DNA of 64,000 bases from Calothrix sp. NIES-2100. GTDB lineage: Bacteria; Cyanobacteriota; Cyanobacteriia; Cyanobacteriales; Nostocaceae. A program made the translations under genes and the position numbers. The DNA lies in NCBI RefSeq assembly GCF_002368195.1, contig NZ_AP018178.1, positions 8,382,645 through 8,446,644 of the forward strand, written 5' to 3'. A model generated the notes under the pieces. It was not told the DNA's origin, ran no database searches, and saw only the letters and a program-made list of their open reading frames with translations. Positions within the stretch are counted from its first letter, which is position 1, and each line of letters starts with the position of its first letter. Shown here piece after piece: positions 23,317 to 32,733 of the stretch.

Positions 23317-24702
23317 ATGCAACCAATGATTAAAATTCTCGAAAAATCTGCCAAAACAACTGTCGCTAAACTGCCAAACGGTTTCCAAGAGTCCAAATGG
23401 TTGCAAACATTCAAAATAGTTTTACAACCAGTAGAAAATTTAGAAAATTTACAACGGCGCTATGGAGATATTTTTTATAGTGAATTTAGTGCTTTTCCCC
23501 CGCAATTAATTATTAGTAATCCCCAAGCTATTCAGGAAATTTTTACGGCTGATTCCAAGCTGTTTGAATCAGGTTCAGGAAGCAAAATTCTGCAACCATT
23601 ACTGGGAGCAAACTCACTAACTTTATTAGATGGCGATCGCCACATGCAACAGCGTAAGCTTTTAATGCCTCCCTTGCACGGTGAACGGATGCGGGCTTAC
23701 GGTCAAATTATCCGTGAAATTACAGAGCAGGTAACTAGCCAGTGGGTGATTGGTCAACCTTTTGTCGCTCGTTCCAGTATGCAGGATATTTCTTTGCAAG
23801 TGATTTTACGGGCTGTTTTTGGACTAAAAGAAGGAGAGCGTTATCAACAAATCAAGCAGATATTAATTGAGATGTTGAATACTTTTAATTCTCCGTTGAG
23901 TGCGACTTTACTGTTTTTCAAATCTCTACAAAAGGATTTAGGCGCTTGGAGTCCTTGGGGAAAATTTGTCCGGCGCAGACAGCTACTCGATCAACTGCTT
24001 TACCAAGAAATTAATAAACGTCGAGAACAAGGTAAAACTGACGCTGAAGATATCCTCAGCTTGTTAATGTCTGCGCATGATGAAGCAGGTCAGCCAATGA
24101 CTGATGTAGAGTTACGCGATGAATTGATGACCATGTTATTTGCAGGTCATGAAACCACTGCGATCGCTCTGGCTTGGGCTTTATATTGGATTCACTATGT
24201 CCCGGAAGTCCGCGAAAAATTGCTTTGGGAACTCAATTCCATTGATATGGCCAATGCTGATCCAATGGCGATCGCGCAATTACCATATTTAAATGCGGTC
24301 TGTTGCGAAACACTGCGGATTTACCCCGTTGTTTTCTTTTGTTTACCACGAATTCTGCGCACTGATATGCAATTGATGGGCTACGATTTACCAAAAGGAA
24401 TGTACCTGTCAATCTGCACTTATTTAACTCACCAGCGTCCTGATATCTATCCCGAACCTAAACGTTTTCGACCAGAACGTTTCCTAGAACGGCAATTTTC
24501 TCCCTATGAATTTATACCCTTTGGCGGTAGTAATCGTCGCTGTATTGGCGCAGCCTTTGCCATGTTTGAAATGAAACTCGTACTCGCAACTATCCTATCG
24601 CGCTACTCACTAGAATTGCTGGATAAAGTTCCCCTCAAACCTGTCCGGCGCGGTATTGTATTTGCACCGCCTGGGGGTGTGCGGTTAGCGGTAAAGAGAT
24701 AG
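23317..24702 (+). CDS. Cytochrome P450 (CYP110-like)
   Basis: 461-residue haem monooxygenase. I-helix oxygen-binding motif AGHETTA at about residue 276, K-helix E-T-L-R at about 331, PERF motif at about 385, and haem-binding loop FIPFGGSNRRCIGAAFA with the axial Cys at 409. No N-terminal membrane anchor, as in soluble bacterial P450s; the overall look is that of cyanobacterial CYP110, for which fatty-acid or alkane-type substrates are proposed. Co-directional and close to the Coq4-like gene. A redox partner is not encoded in the window. Confidence 0.88.
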   Translation: MQPMIKILEKSAKTTVAKLPNGFQESKWLQTFKIVLQPVENLENLQRRYGDIFYSEFSAFPPQLIISNPQAIQEIFTADSKLFESGSGSKILQPLLGANSLTLLDGDRHMQQRKLLMPPLHGERMRAYGQIIREITEQVTSQWVIGQPFVARSSMQDISLQVILRAVFGLKEGERYQQIKQILIEMLNTFNSPLSATLLFFKSLQKDLGAWSPWGKFVRRRQLLDQLLYQEINKRREQGKTDAEDILSLLMSAHDEAGQPMTDVELRDELMTMLFAGHETTAIALAWALYWIHYVPEVREKLLWELNSIDMANADPMAIAQLPYLNAVCCETLRIYPVVFFCLPRILRTDMQLMGYDLPKGMYLSICTYLTHQRPDIYPEPKRFRPERFLERQFSPYEFIPFGGSNRRCIGAAFAMFEMKLVLATILSRYSLELLDKVPLKPVRRGIVFAPPGGVRLAVKR

Positions 24703-24977
24703 GGATTCGGGGCAGGGGGAGGGGGGGCAGAGTGTGGGGAGTGTGGGGAGTGTGCGAAGTGTGGGCAGTTTTTTCCCCATGCCCCATGTCCAATGCCCCA
24801 TGCCCACTTGCCCTGAGCGAAGTCGTACTGCGAAGCAGAACCCGTTCGCGCAGCGTCTCCGTCAGGAGAAGGGTAGGGATGCCCAATGCCCATTTTCAAG
24901 CTAGATTCTTGACTTTGACATGAAATGTGCGAAGCTAATATTTAGTTAAACTAAGTATTCAGCAGTGCATCAAACTC
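24703..24977. repeat. Low-complexity spacer with dispersed repeats
   Basis: Contains repeated GTGTGGGGAGTGTGGGGAGT, CCCATGCCCCATG-type repeats and, at 24808-24870, CCTGAGCGAAGTCG plus GTTCGCGCAGCGTCTCCGTC of the dispersed palindromic family. No gene. Confidence 0.6.
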
Positions 24978-25832
24978 GTGACTAGACTTACGGGAAACAT
25001 TGATTTGACAGAATCACTCGTTAGTGGTTCTAAAGAAGTGATTTTAGAAACACAGGGACTGACACGTTACTTCGGTAAAGCAGTTGCTGTGGATAATTTG
25101 AGTATCACAGTAGAACAAGGTGAGGTATTTGGCTTACTCGGCCCGAATGGCGCAGGTAAAAGCACAGCAATTAAGATGTTGACTACGCTATTACCCCTGA
25201 GTGCAGGCAGAGCCACAATAGCTGGTTATGATGTTACTCATCAGGCGGCTGAGGTGAGGCGACTATTGGGCTATGTACCCCAAGCCCTATCTGCTGATGG
25301 TAGTCTCACGGGCTACGAAAACCTCTTAATTTTTGCCAAGTTATACGACATTCCCCGCAACCGCAGGGAAAGATCTATTCGGGAAGTTCTAGATTTTATG
25401 GGTTTGCAAGCAGCCGCCCATCGCTTGGTACGTAACTACTCTGGTGGGATGATCCGCAAGCTAGAAATTGCCCAATCAATTATGCACCAACCCAAGATTT
25501 TGTTTCTCGATGAACCGACTGTAGGGCTAGATCCGATCGCTCGTTCTCAAGTATGGCAACTTGTGCAACAACTGCGTCTAGATTACGGCACAACCATCTT
25601 TTTAACTACGCACTTTTTAGAAGAAGCCGATAATCTGTGTACTCAAGTGGCGATTATGCAGCAAGGCAAAATTGCGATCGCAGGCTTACCCAGTGATTTA
25701 AAAGCGGCTTTAAATCAGCCGAATGCAACTTTAGATGATGTCTTTATTCACTACACAGGCGATCAATTAACATCAGGAGTCAACTACAGTGATACAGCCA
25801 GAACCAGACGTACAGCTAAACGGTTGGGTTAA
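24978..25832 (+). CDS. Daunorubicin-resistance-type ABC exporter ATPase (DrrA-like)
   Basis: 284-residue ATPase. Walker A GPNGAGKST, signature YSGGMIRKL, Walker B LFLDEPTVGLD and H-loop TTHFLEEAD, all in the DrrA/CcmA style, with the C-terminal extension seen in drug-exporter ATPases. The start (GTG at 24978) is the first in frame. The last 44 nt overlap the permease gene, so the two are translationally coupled. With the permease, a MarR-type regulator and an MFS exporter it forms a four-gene efflux operon. Confidence 0.87.
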   Translation: MTRLTGNIDLTESLVSGSKEVILETQGLTRYFGKAVAVDNLSITVEQGEVFGLLGPNGAGKSTAIKMLTTLLPLSAGRATIAGYDVTHQAAEVRRLLGYVPQALSADGSLTGYENLLIFAKLYDIPRNRRERSIREVLDFMGLQAAAHRLVRNYSGGMIRKLEIAQSIMHQPKILFLDEPTVGLDPIARSQVWQLVQQLRLDYGTTIFLTTHFLEEADNLCTQVAIMQQGKIAIAGLPSDLKAALNQPNATLDDVFIHYTGDQLTSGVNYSDTARTRRTAKRLG

Positions 25833-26643
25833 GGCAAAACCTCATCGTCTAACCAATGCAATCTCTGCAATTACTCAGATCTGGAAAAAAACCCTCGTGA
25901 TTGCCGAGATGGAAGTGCGAAAACTCCGACACGATCCCACAGATTTAGTCGTCCGAGCCGTGCAACCATCACTGTGGCTGCTGATTTTTGGACAAGTCTT
26001 CACCCGCATCCGCGCAATTCCTACAGGGGACTTACCTTATTTAGATTTCATGACTGCGGGGATTCTGGCACAGAGCGTTTTGTTTGTCGCCATTTTTACA
26101 GGTGGTATGACACTGATTTGGGAGCGAGACTTAGGAGTTGTGCATAAATTCTTGGCGAGTCCCACACCAAGAGTGGCAATGGTATTAGGTAAATCCCTAG
26201 CCTGTGGAGTACGTTGTTTATCACAGGTATTGGTGATTTACGTCTTAGCACTACTGTTAGGTGTCAAACTCAACCTGAGTCCTGTAGCTATTTTGCAGGT
26301 GCTATTAATTGTCATGCTGGGAGCTAGTTGTTTTTGCACTTTCTCCTTAATTATTGGCTGTGTGGTCAAAACCAGAGAACGAATGACGGGAATTGGACAA
26401 TTGTTAACAATGCCGTTGTTTTTTGCTAGTAATGCCATCTATCCGATTTCAATGATGCCAAACTGGTTAAAGTTCCTATCTCACATTAATCCCTTGACTT
26501 ACCAAGTAGACGCATTACGCGGTACGATGCTAGCAAATGGAAATAGTATCTATGGTTTTGGTTGGGACTGTACAATTCTCTTGTTAACATTAATAGGCTT
26601 GACCTTAATCTGTGGAAAACTTTATCCACGGGTAGCCATGTAA
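25789..26643 (+). CDS. ABC-2 type exporter permease (DrrB-like)
   Basis: 284 residues with six hydrophobic segments and the ABC-2 family motif near the C-terminus (MPLFFASNAIYPISMMPNWL followed by INPLTYQVDALRG). The start is GTG at 25789, overlapping the ATPase gene by 44 nt. Expected to form the membrane channel for the DrrA-like ATPase; substrate unknown, possibly a lipid-like or secondary metabolite given the P450 upstream. Confidence 0.87.
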   Translation: MIQPEPDVQLNGWVKAKPHRLTNAISAITQIWKKTLVIAEMEVRKLRHDPTDLVVRAVQPSLWLLIFGQVFTRIRAIPTGDLPYLDFMTAGILAQSVLFVAIFTGGMTLIWERDLGVVHKFLASPTPRVAMVLGKSLACGVRCLSQVLVIYVLALLLGVKLNLSPVAILQVLLIVMLGASCFCTFSLIIGCVVKTRERMTGIGQLLTMPLFFASNAIYPISMMPNWLKFLSHINPLTYQVDALRGTMLANGNSIYGFGWDCTILLLTLIGLTLICGKLYPRVAM

Positions 26644-26663
26644 TTTGGAGAATAAAGAGCGAC

Positions 26664-27143
26664 ATGACCCTCGGTAAAACTACGCAAGGCGGAACTTCTG
26701 AAGAATGTGCTGCCAGAGTAATGGAGACAATTCCGTTAGTGATGCGGTTTATCCGAGCGGATATGCGAGCTAACAGTGCAGCTTCTTTATCGATACCGCA
26801 GTTGCGATCGCTAGCATTTCTCAACCGCAGTCCCGGTGCTTCACTATCTGATTTAGCAGACCATTTAGGAGTCACCTGTGCGACAGCATCAGCCACAGTA
26901 GAAAGGCTAGTACAACGCAACTTGATCAAACGCGCTGATGATCCCCAAGAACGGCGGCGAGTGCTTCTGAATCTGACGGAAGACGGAAGGTATCATTTAA
27001 AGCAATCTCAAGACCAAACTCGCGCTCATATTACCGACCTTTTGCAAGGTCTGACACAAGAACAAGTTTCCCACATAGAAGAAGGGTTGGCTCTACTGAA
27101 AAATGTCTTCGAGCAAACGGAAAATAAACCTACCCAACGCTGA
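26664..27143 (+). CDS. MarR-family transcriptional regulator
   Basis: 159 residues from the ATG at 26664 (TGGAGAA about 15 nt upstream; a longer frame would overlap the permease). Winged helix-turn-helix at about residues 45-110: LSIPQLRSLAFLNRSPG, LSDLADHLGVTCATASATVE, then wing RADDPQERRRVLLNLTEDG. Such dimers usually repress adjacent efflux genes and release DNA on ligand binding. It is 20 nt after the permease and overlaps the MFS gene by 41 nt, so it probably controls this operon. Confidence 0.88.
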   Translation: MTLGKTTQGGTSEECAARVMETIPLVMRFIRADMRANSAASLSIPQLRSLAFLNRSPGASLSDLADHLGVTCATASATVERLVQRNLIKRADDPQERRRVLLNLTEDGRYHLKQSQDQTRAHITDLLQGLTQEQVSHIEEGLALLKNVFEQTENKPTQR

Positions 27144-28389
27144 ATCGGCACAACACGATCCTTTTGCGGCGTTGAGGTTTCGAGATTATCGACTATTTAC
27201 TATCGGGCGTGTACTTTTATTTATCGGGTCACAAATGCAGACTGTGGCCATTGGCTGGGAACTCTACGATCGCACCAACTCAGCTTTAGCTTTAGGTGGT
27301 GTCGGGCTAGCCCAAGTCTTACCAATGATTCTGCTGACCTTGATTGCTGGCGATGTCGCCGATCGCCGCGATCGCAAATTGACAATGTTACTAGCAGTGC
27401 TGCTGTTAACTTTATGTTCCCTCACTTTGGCAGTACTTTCCTGGAGTAAAGGAGCAGTAGTTTTAATTTATACCTGCTTGGTCATTACAGGTATTGCCAG
27501 AGCCTTCTTGAAGCCTGCCAGCGATGCATTGATGTGGCAATTAATACCCGTCAGCGCCTTTACCAATGCTGCGACTTGGAATAGTAGTAGCTTTCAGTTA
27601 GCCTCAGTCATCGGCCCAGCTTTGGGAGGATTTGGCATAGCCTTATTGAAAGGTGCTACAGGGGTATATGTGCTAGCGGCGATCGCCGGATTGATGTGTT
27701 TAATTTTAACTGTGGCAATCTCCAAACAACAAACGATTGTTTCCAGAGAACCAATCTCACTCCAAGCACTTTCAGCCGGGGCTAAATTTGTTTGGCAAAA
27801 TCAATTGATTTTAGCCGCCATCACCTTGGATATGTTCGCAGTATTGCTAGGGGGTGCGATCGCTCTACTACCAATTTTCGCCAAGGATATTTTACACGTT
27901 GGGCCATTAGAATTAGGCTACCTACAAGCAGCTCCCTCAATTGGTGCTTTACTGATGTCAGTTGTACTGGCATATCTACCGCCCTTACGCAAAGCTGGCC
28001 CAGCCTTACTTTGGTCAGTCGTTGGCTTCGGCTTTGCTACTATTATCTTTGGGCTGTCTCGTTGGTTTTGGCTATCATTATTGATGCTAGTGCTGAGTGG
28101 CGCACTAGATACCATTAGCGTTGTGATTCGCCATACATTAGTGCAAATTAGAACACCAGATCATTTACGCGGTCGCGTTGCGGCGATTAATAATGTATTT
28201 ATTAGTGCCTCCAATGAATTAGGGGGCTTTGAATCAGGCTTGACTGCGGCTTTATTTGGGCCCATTATCTCCGTAGTTGGTGGTGGAATTGGCACAATTG
28301 TTGTCGTGATTGCTGTAGCTGCAATCTGGCCGGGTATTGCCAAACTAGGAGCATTACAAGAATATACAACCGAAAAAACAACGGTTTAA
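27103..28389 (+). CDS. MFS transporter (EntS/MFS_3-like exporter)
   Basis: 428 residues with about 11-12 membrane segments. The N-terminus DPFAALRFRDYRLFTIGRVL and the motif GDVADRRDRK after segment 2 are typical of the MFS_3/enterobactin-exporter-like branch; LVQIRTPDHLRGRVAAINNV is its characteristic second-half motif. The ATG lies within the end of the marR-like gene (41-nt overlap), so translation is coupled. Probable drug or metabolite exporter under the control of that regulator. Confidence 0.88.
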   Translation: MSSSKRKINLPNAESAQHDPFAALRFRDYRLFTIGRVLLFIGSQMQTVAIGWELYDRTNSALALGGVGLAQVLPMILLTLIAGDVADRRDRKLTMLLAVLLLTLCSLTLAVLSWSKGAVVLIYTCLVITGIARAFLKPASDALMWQLIPVSAFTNAATWNSSSFQLASVIGPALGGFGIALLKGATGVYVLAAIAGLMCLILTVAISKQQTIVSREPISLQALSAGAKFVWQNQLILAAITLDMFAVLLGGAIALLPIFAKDILHVGPLELGYLQAAPSIGALLMSVVLAYLPPLRKAGPALLWSVVGFGFATIIFGLSRWFWLSLLMLVLSGALDTISVVIRHTLVQIRTPDHLRGRVAAINNVFISASNELGGFESGLTAALFGPIISVVGGGIGTIVVVIAVAAIWPGIAKLGALQEYTTEKTTV

Positions 28390-28712
28390 GGGAACTCCAA
28401 AAAATAAACAACAACTTCAGGTTGTTGACTGTTGACCGTAGGGGCGGGTTTATTTAGATCATTGTCGATCAACGAGGATATCTGTGAACCCGCCCGTACA
28501 AAACTCAACAGCCCTTATTAGTATTTATGCAATTTAGACGCCCATTAGCTTAGCCTCTAAAAATTTAACCGCCAATCTGGAATCGCACTCAACCATGTTG
28601 TAATAATTACAGAACTGACCAAAAAAGTAGAAGGATGAATATTTCGCCATTTCTAAGTTCATAGTTTATATTTCATCCTTGAGCTAACTTTTACCAATCA
28701 GAGGTTTTTGCA
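28390..28712. other. Intergenic spacer with a palindromic repeat
   Basis: About 320 nt without a gene. Arms GTAGGGGCGGGTT (28438-28450) and AACCCGCCCGTAC (28487-28499) form a palindromic element of the same GTAGGGGCGGG type that hosts MITE copy 1. A CTGTTGAC heptamer pair precedes it. Confidence 0.5.
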
Positions 28713-30713
28713 ATGGTTATTGATTTATTGAGCCGCAAACAGACTCACTTTGTCTTGTGGCGACCCAATTATTTAGCAACAGCGCCCACTCTCTACATTG
28801 GCACTAGCAATCCCGCAAATCCCAATCAAATCAAGAAATTAGGAGAATTTAAGCTTCATCAATCTCCAGAATTTCCAGAACTGTGGGAAGTTTCACCGCA
28901 AGATTGTGGTTTAGTGGATGGACAAGTCTACTTTTACTGGTTTAAAGTCCGCAATACAGATCCTTACGATCCCGCCAATACTACCCAAGTTCTTTACTGC
29001 ACCGATCCCACAGCCACAACTGTAGATAGAAGAAAATCTGCACCCACACCCTCAGAACCAGGGGGAGTTGCTAGCTTTGATCCCGCAAGTGTCGTGCTTT
29101 ATCAAAATGGACAGTTGATTCCTTGCGATCCCGACGGCGAAACCGTGAATTGGGAAGGTGATACTTCTTTGGATAGACTACCAAGCAATAATCGCTTGGT
29201 AATCTATGAATTACCTACCCGCTGGACGAAAATTAGCCCAAATGGAGCGATTGATGTAGGAAATGGGACATTTCGCGATATTCTATCATTGTTGATTCCG
29301 GAAGCAACTGCGCCTAGTTTTCGCACAGTGCGTACCTTAAATAACCGGGCGCATCTTGTGGAATTGGGAGTTAATGCATTAGAACTCCTTCCCCCAGAAG
29401 ATAGCGATGATACTTTGAATTGGGGTTACGGTACAGCAAATTATTTTGCAGCAGATTACGACTTAGGGAAGCCAGATGAACAATCAGCACCAACGGCTTT
29501 AACTGATTTAGCTAACCTAATCAAAGTGTGCCATCAAAATGGTTTGCGGTTTTTTATTGACATTGTGATGGCATTTTCGCGGAATAATCCTTACCATAAC
29601 GTTAATTTTCTCGATTTTTACCTGAAATGGGGTAGTGGAGATCCAGAACAAGGTAATAGAGATGGCTTTGGTGGGGATTTATTTAAATACAACTATTGGG
29701 TAGAAGGTTATCACCCAATTACTGGACAAAAATCCTCATTTGTTCCCGCCCGTGAATACTTGAAAGCCCACATTGCCCATTGGATGGAATATTATCGCGT
29801 GGATGGGTTGCGGTTGGATAGTGTGAATAATGTTGCCAATTACGACTTTTTGCAAGAGTTTAAAGACTTTGCCCGCACTTTATGGGATAAAAGGGGAGGA
29901 GCAGGCGATCGCTTTTTGGTAGTCGGAGAAGAATTAAGCGTACCCTTAGCTTTAGTGCATCAAAATCGTTTAGATGGACTTTGGAACGAAAAGTTCAAAC
30001 AAATCATCCGTCAAGTAATTTTAGGTAAAAATGCTTGGGATGAACCAAGTTTTGAATGGAGTGTCCGCAAGCTCATTGATTGTCGCAACTTAGGTTTTAC
30101 AGATGGTTCGCAAGCAGTAAATTACCTAACTTCCCATGATGTCGGCGGTTATGGTAACGAACGTTTCTTTAACTACTTAGTTAGTAATGGGATTAATCAT
30201 ACTGAACCACGGATTAAGCTGGCCTTTGTCTGCTTACTAACTGCTGTGGGAATTCCCATGATTCTCGCTGGTGATGAATTTGCCGATCAACATGATTTAG
30301 TCATAGCTGACGAACATGGTAGTCATAAACAGATTGATCCGGTTAACTACAGCCGTGTCAAAGACGATTGGCGAAAACGCATTTTCCAATATGTTGCGAG
30401 GTTGGTTCATTTCCGCAAAACCTCTGATGCTTTAGCAGCCAATGATACGCAATTTATTCACACAGACTTCAGTGATGGCAAACGAGTTTTAGTTTGGCAA
30501 CGTGGCAATCAAGCCGATAATTTAGTAGTTGTCGTCGCAAATTTCTCTGACTACGGCACTTCTTGGGGTTCTGAGTATAAAGTTCCCAATTGGCCTGCAA
30601 CCCCAGCTGGTAAGCAATGGAAAGAAATTACTCAAGAGCGTATAGTCCCCTCAGAATGGGTGGGTAGAGAAGGCATCTTCCCTTGGGAAGCTAAAGTTTA
30701 CACACTAGTTTAA
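28713..30713 (+). CDS. Glycoside hydrolase family 13 (alpha-amylase-like) enzyme
   Basis: 666 residues. An N-terminal CBM48/isoamylase-like domain (about 1-150) precedes a GH13 barrel. Catalytic residues in the conserved regions: nucleophile D369 (DGLRLDSVNN), acid/base E406 (VVGEELS) and transition-state D476 (TSHDVGG). Region I is atypical (FIDIVMAFSRNN instead of the usual D-x-x-x-N-H). No signal peptide, so it should act on cytoplasmic alpha-glucans such as glycogen; debranching or alpha-1,4 hydrolysis/transfer are both possible. It stands alone on the plus strand with a 440-nt spacer after it. Confidence 0.85.
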   Translation: MVIDLLSRKQTHFVLWRPNYLATAPTLYIGTSNPANPNQIKKLGEFKLHQSPEFPELWEVSPQDCGLVDGQVYFYWFKVRNTDPYDPANTTQVLYCTDPTATTVDRRKSAPTPSEPGGVASFDPASVVLYQNGQLIPCDPDGETVNWEGDTSLDRLPSNNRLVIYELPTRWTKISPNGAIDVGNGTFRDILSLLIPEATAPSFRTVRTLNNRAHLVELGVNALELLPPEDSDDTLNWGYGTANYFAADYDLGKPDEQSAPTALTDLANLIKVCHQNGLRFFIDIVMAFSRNNPYHNVNFLDFYLKWGSGDPEQGNRDGFGGDLFKYNYWVEGYHPITGQKSSFVPAREYLKAHIAHWMEYYRVDGLRLDSVNNVANYDFLQEFKDFARTLWDKRGGAGDRFLVVGEELSVPLALVHQNRLDGLWNEKFKQIIRQVILGKNAWDEPSFEWSVRKLIDCRNLGFTDGSQAVNYLTSHDVGGYGNERFFNYLVSNGINHTEPRIKLAFVCLLTAVGIPMILAGDEFADQHDLVIADEHGSHKQIDPVNYSRVKDDWRKRIFQYVARLVHFRKTSDALAANDTQFIHTDFSDGKRVLVWQRGNQADNLVVVVANFSDYGTSWGSEYKVPNWPATPAGKQWKEITQERIVPSEWVGREGIFPWEAKVYTLV

Positions 30714-31156
30714 TCTTGAGCGAGGATCGCTACAGGCGATCGCAACAGCCAGAGAGTTGAGAGTAGGGGTGGGTGACAAATAACCGCAATTGTTAACGAG
30801 AATTTTCGTAAACCTGCCCCCACTTTCCTTTTTGAGGAAAGTACAGCACTGTCCCGACAAAGAATTTTTTTGCAGATTCTGATTATTTTGATTTCAAGAC
30901 CATGTAAGAAAATCAAGACAAAACAAAATTTTTAGCCTCTGCATTTAACTAATACTATACGAAAATACCGTATTATCTAATTCAGCAAACCTAGATTTAA
31001 TTAGGGTTGTATACTGTGCCATAAATTAGATCAGCAAGAATATTGTGTAGAGATGTTGCATACAACCTATTCATTTAAGTTACTTGGCAAATTCCCTTCT
31101 AAAATTAAGAATATTGTTAATTCTGAACAGACTTACTTTACTCTTTGTGGGGGGGT
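30714..31156. other. Intergenic region
   Basis: About 440 nt, AT-rich toward the following gene, with no gene and no clear repeat. It probably contains the promoter of the phosphoribulokinase paralogue. Nothing else is recognised. Confidence 0.4.
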
Positions 31157-32098
31157 ATGATGAGCCGTCCGATTATTCTTGGTATTGTCGGTGACAGTGC
31201 CGCTGGAAAAACAACACTAACTAGAGGGATTGCTCAGGTACTCGGGCCCGAAAATGTCACGATTATCTGTACGGATGATTACCACCGTTACGATCGCCAA
31301 CAACGTGCAGAAATTGGGATTACCGCACTTCACCCTGATTGCAACTATCTAGATATTATGCAGCAGCACCTATCGCTGTTGCGCACTGGACAGTCAATTC
31401 TTAAACCAGTTTACAGCCACAAAACTGGTACATTTGAGCCACCGCAGTATATTAAACCCAGTAAATTCGTAATTATCGAAGGATTACTTGGTTATTCTAC
31501 GCGTGCAGCCCGTGATGCTTATGATGTCAAAGTTTATCTCGCACCCCCCGAACAAGTTCGCGCCCAATGGAAAGTGAAACGAGATACCCAAAAGCGAGGC
31601 TACACTCCCGAACAAGTACTTGCAGAATTAGAAAAGCGCGAACCAGACTCAGAGCAATTTATCCGTCCCCAAAGACAATGGTCTGATATAGTTGTCAGCT
31701 TCTATCCACCAGAAGAAGAAGCAGATGAACTCAATGGACACCTCAATGTGCGACTGGTACTGCGTCCCACAATTCCCCACCCGGATTTTACCCAGATTAT
31801 TAAATCTACTAATGGTAGCTCCTCCTCAGCAATCCGCCTAGGATTAGACAGGGATATGAATAAGCCTGTAGATGTCTTAGAAGTAGATGGTCACGCGACT
31901 TTGGAGCAAGTAAATAAACTAGAGCAGATCATCTGCTCTGACATGCCACATTTAAAGAGTATATGCGATCGCGAAAGTAATCCTGAACTTGGCAAAATTG
32001 CCGGTACAACTGGCGAAACACTCCAGAGTTACCCCCTGGCGTTGACTCAGTTGATCATTACTTACCATATGCTGAAAGCAACACAAATGTATTTATAA
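31157..32098 (+). CDS. Phosphoribulokinase/uridine kinase-family paralogue
   Basis: About 313 residues; start ATG at 31157 or 31160 behind a GTGGGGGGG tract. P-loop GDSAAGKTT, then TIICTDDYHRYDRQQR, YSHKTGTFEPPQ and IIEGLLGY, all matching phosphoribulokinase landmarks. The Calvin-cycle enzyme of cyanobacteria has GDSGCGKST, where the Cys is one of the thioredoxin-regulated pair; here it is Ala, while the Cys before T-D-D-Y-H remains. The length is also shorter than the usual 330-odd residues. It is therefore probably a second, non-redox-regulated paralogue rather than the main prk. The substrate is inferred, not shown. Confidence 0.8.
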   Translation: MMSRPIILGIVGDSAAGKTTLTRGIAQVLGPENVTIICTDDYHRYDRQQRAEIGITALHPDCNYLDIMQQHLSLLRTGQSILKPVYSHKTGTFEPPQYIKPSKFVIIEGLLGYSTRAARDAYDVKVYLAPPEQVRAQWKVKRDTQKRGYTPEQVLAELEKREPDSEQFIRPQRQWSDIVVSFYPPEEEADELNGHLNVRLVLRPTIPHPDFTQIIKSTNGSSSSAIRLGLDRDMNKPVDVLEVDGHATLEQVNKLEQIICSDMPHLKSICDRESNPELGKIAGTTGETLQSYPLALTQLIITYHMLKATQMYL

Positions 32099-32116
32099 CA
32101 TTCGCTTCAGGGCGAA

Positions 32117-32182
32117 AGGGAAAAGGGGAAGAGGGGAAAGGCTAAATTCAAACCTTTCGCCTTTTCCCCTTTTCCTTTTTTT
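32117..32182 (+). terminator. Probable terminator after the kinase gene
   Basis: A GGGAAAAGGGGAA-rich arm followed by its inverse CCTTTTCCCCTTTTCC and eight T. The pairing is long but the arms are low in complexity. It lies about 20 nt after the stop codon. Confidence 0.6.
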
Positions 32183-32410
32183 TAGCCTAAGTTTAATTAT
32201 TAATTAACTGGCGATCGTATCTGACTTTTTACGCTTAGAACGCTTGTGTTCTGATTTTTTCTTCAATAATCACAAAAAAAATATCAGTACAGTGAAGTAA
32301 ATAGACCACACTGTAGGGGCACGGCACCAGTAGATTATTGTATGTACCAGAAGATTGTCTATGCCGTGCCCCTACGATCGATGTGGTTCAAATACGTGAA
32401 AACTGCTGTA

Positions 32411-32714
32411 ATACCAATTCAAATAATGTTTGCGACACATCAATATATTCTAGAGGGCACGGCAGTGCCCATTGGTGTCAACTTAAGCCGAAAGCTATAT
32501 CGGGCAAGCGTTGTACAAATCCCCCACGCCCTCATCCCCTAACCCCTTCTCCCCAAGGAGAAGGGGAATTGAATCTCTAGCTCCCCTCTCCCCTGGGGAG
32601 AGGGGCTGGGGGTGAGGGCGAAACCTTTTCACCAAGCGGGTTTCACGTTAAGTTGACACCAATGGGCAGTGCCGTGCCCCTACCATCTGTCGCATTCTTT
32701 TTTCAAATTGGTAT
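32411..32714. mobile_element. Palindromic TIR element interrupted by MITE copy 3
   Basis: Outer ends ATACCAATTCAAATAATGTT and TTTTTTCAAATTGGTAT with inner arms GTTTGCGACA and TGTCGCATTC, the same element as at 20201-20299. Its centre carries the MITE at 32470-32664 between duplicated GGCAGTGCC copies. Removing the MITE and one duplicate restores a centre parallel to the intact copy. Confidence 0.75.
32470..32664. mobile_element. MITE-like element, copy 3 (195 bp, diverged interior)
   Basis: Ends CATTGGTGTCAACTTAA and TTAAGTTGACACCAATG are the same as in copies 1 and 2. The interior keeps only the plan (GC-rich double hairpin with CCCCTTCTCCCCAAGGAGAA and its relatives) but not the sequence. 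A 9-bp direct duplication GGCAGTGCC flanks it (32461-32469 and 32665-32673). Conserved ends with a changed interior are typical of MITE families mobilised in trans. Confidence 0.78.
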
Positions 32715-32733
32715 AATTTAATGATTGCAGACC

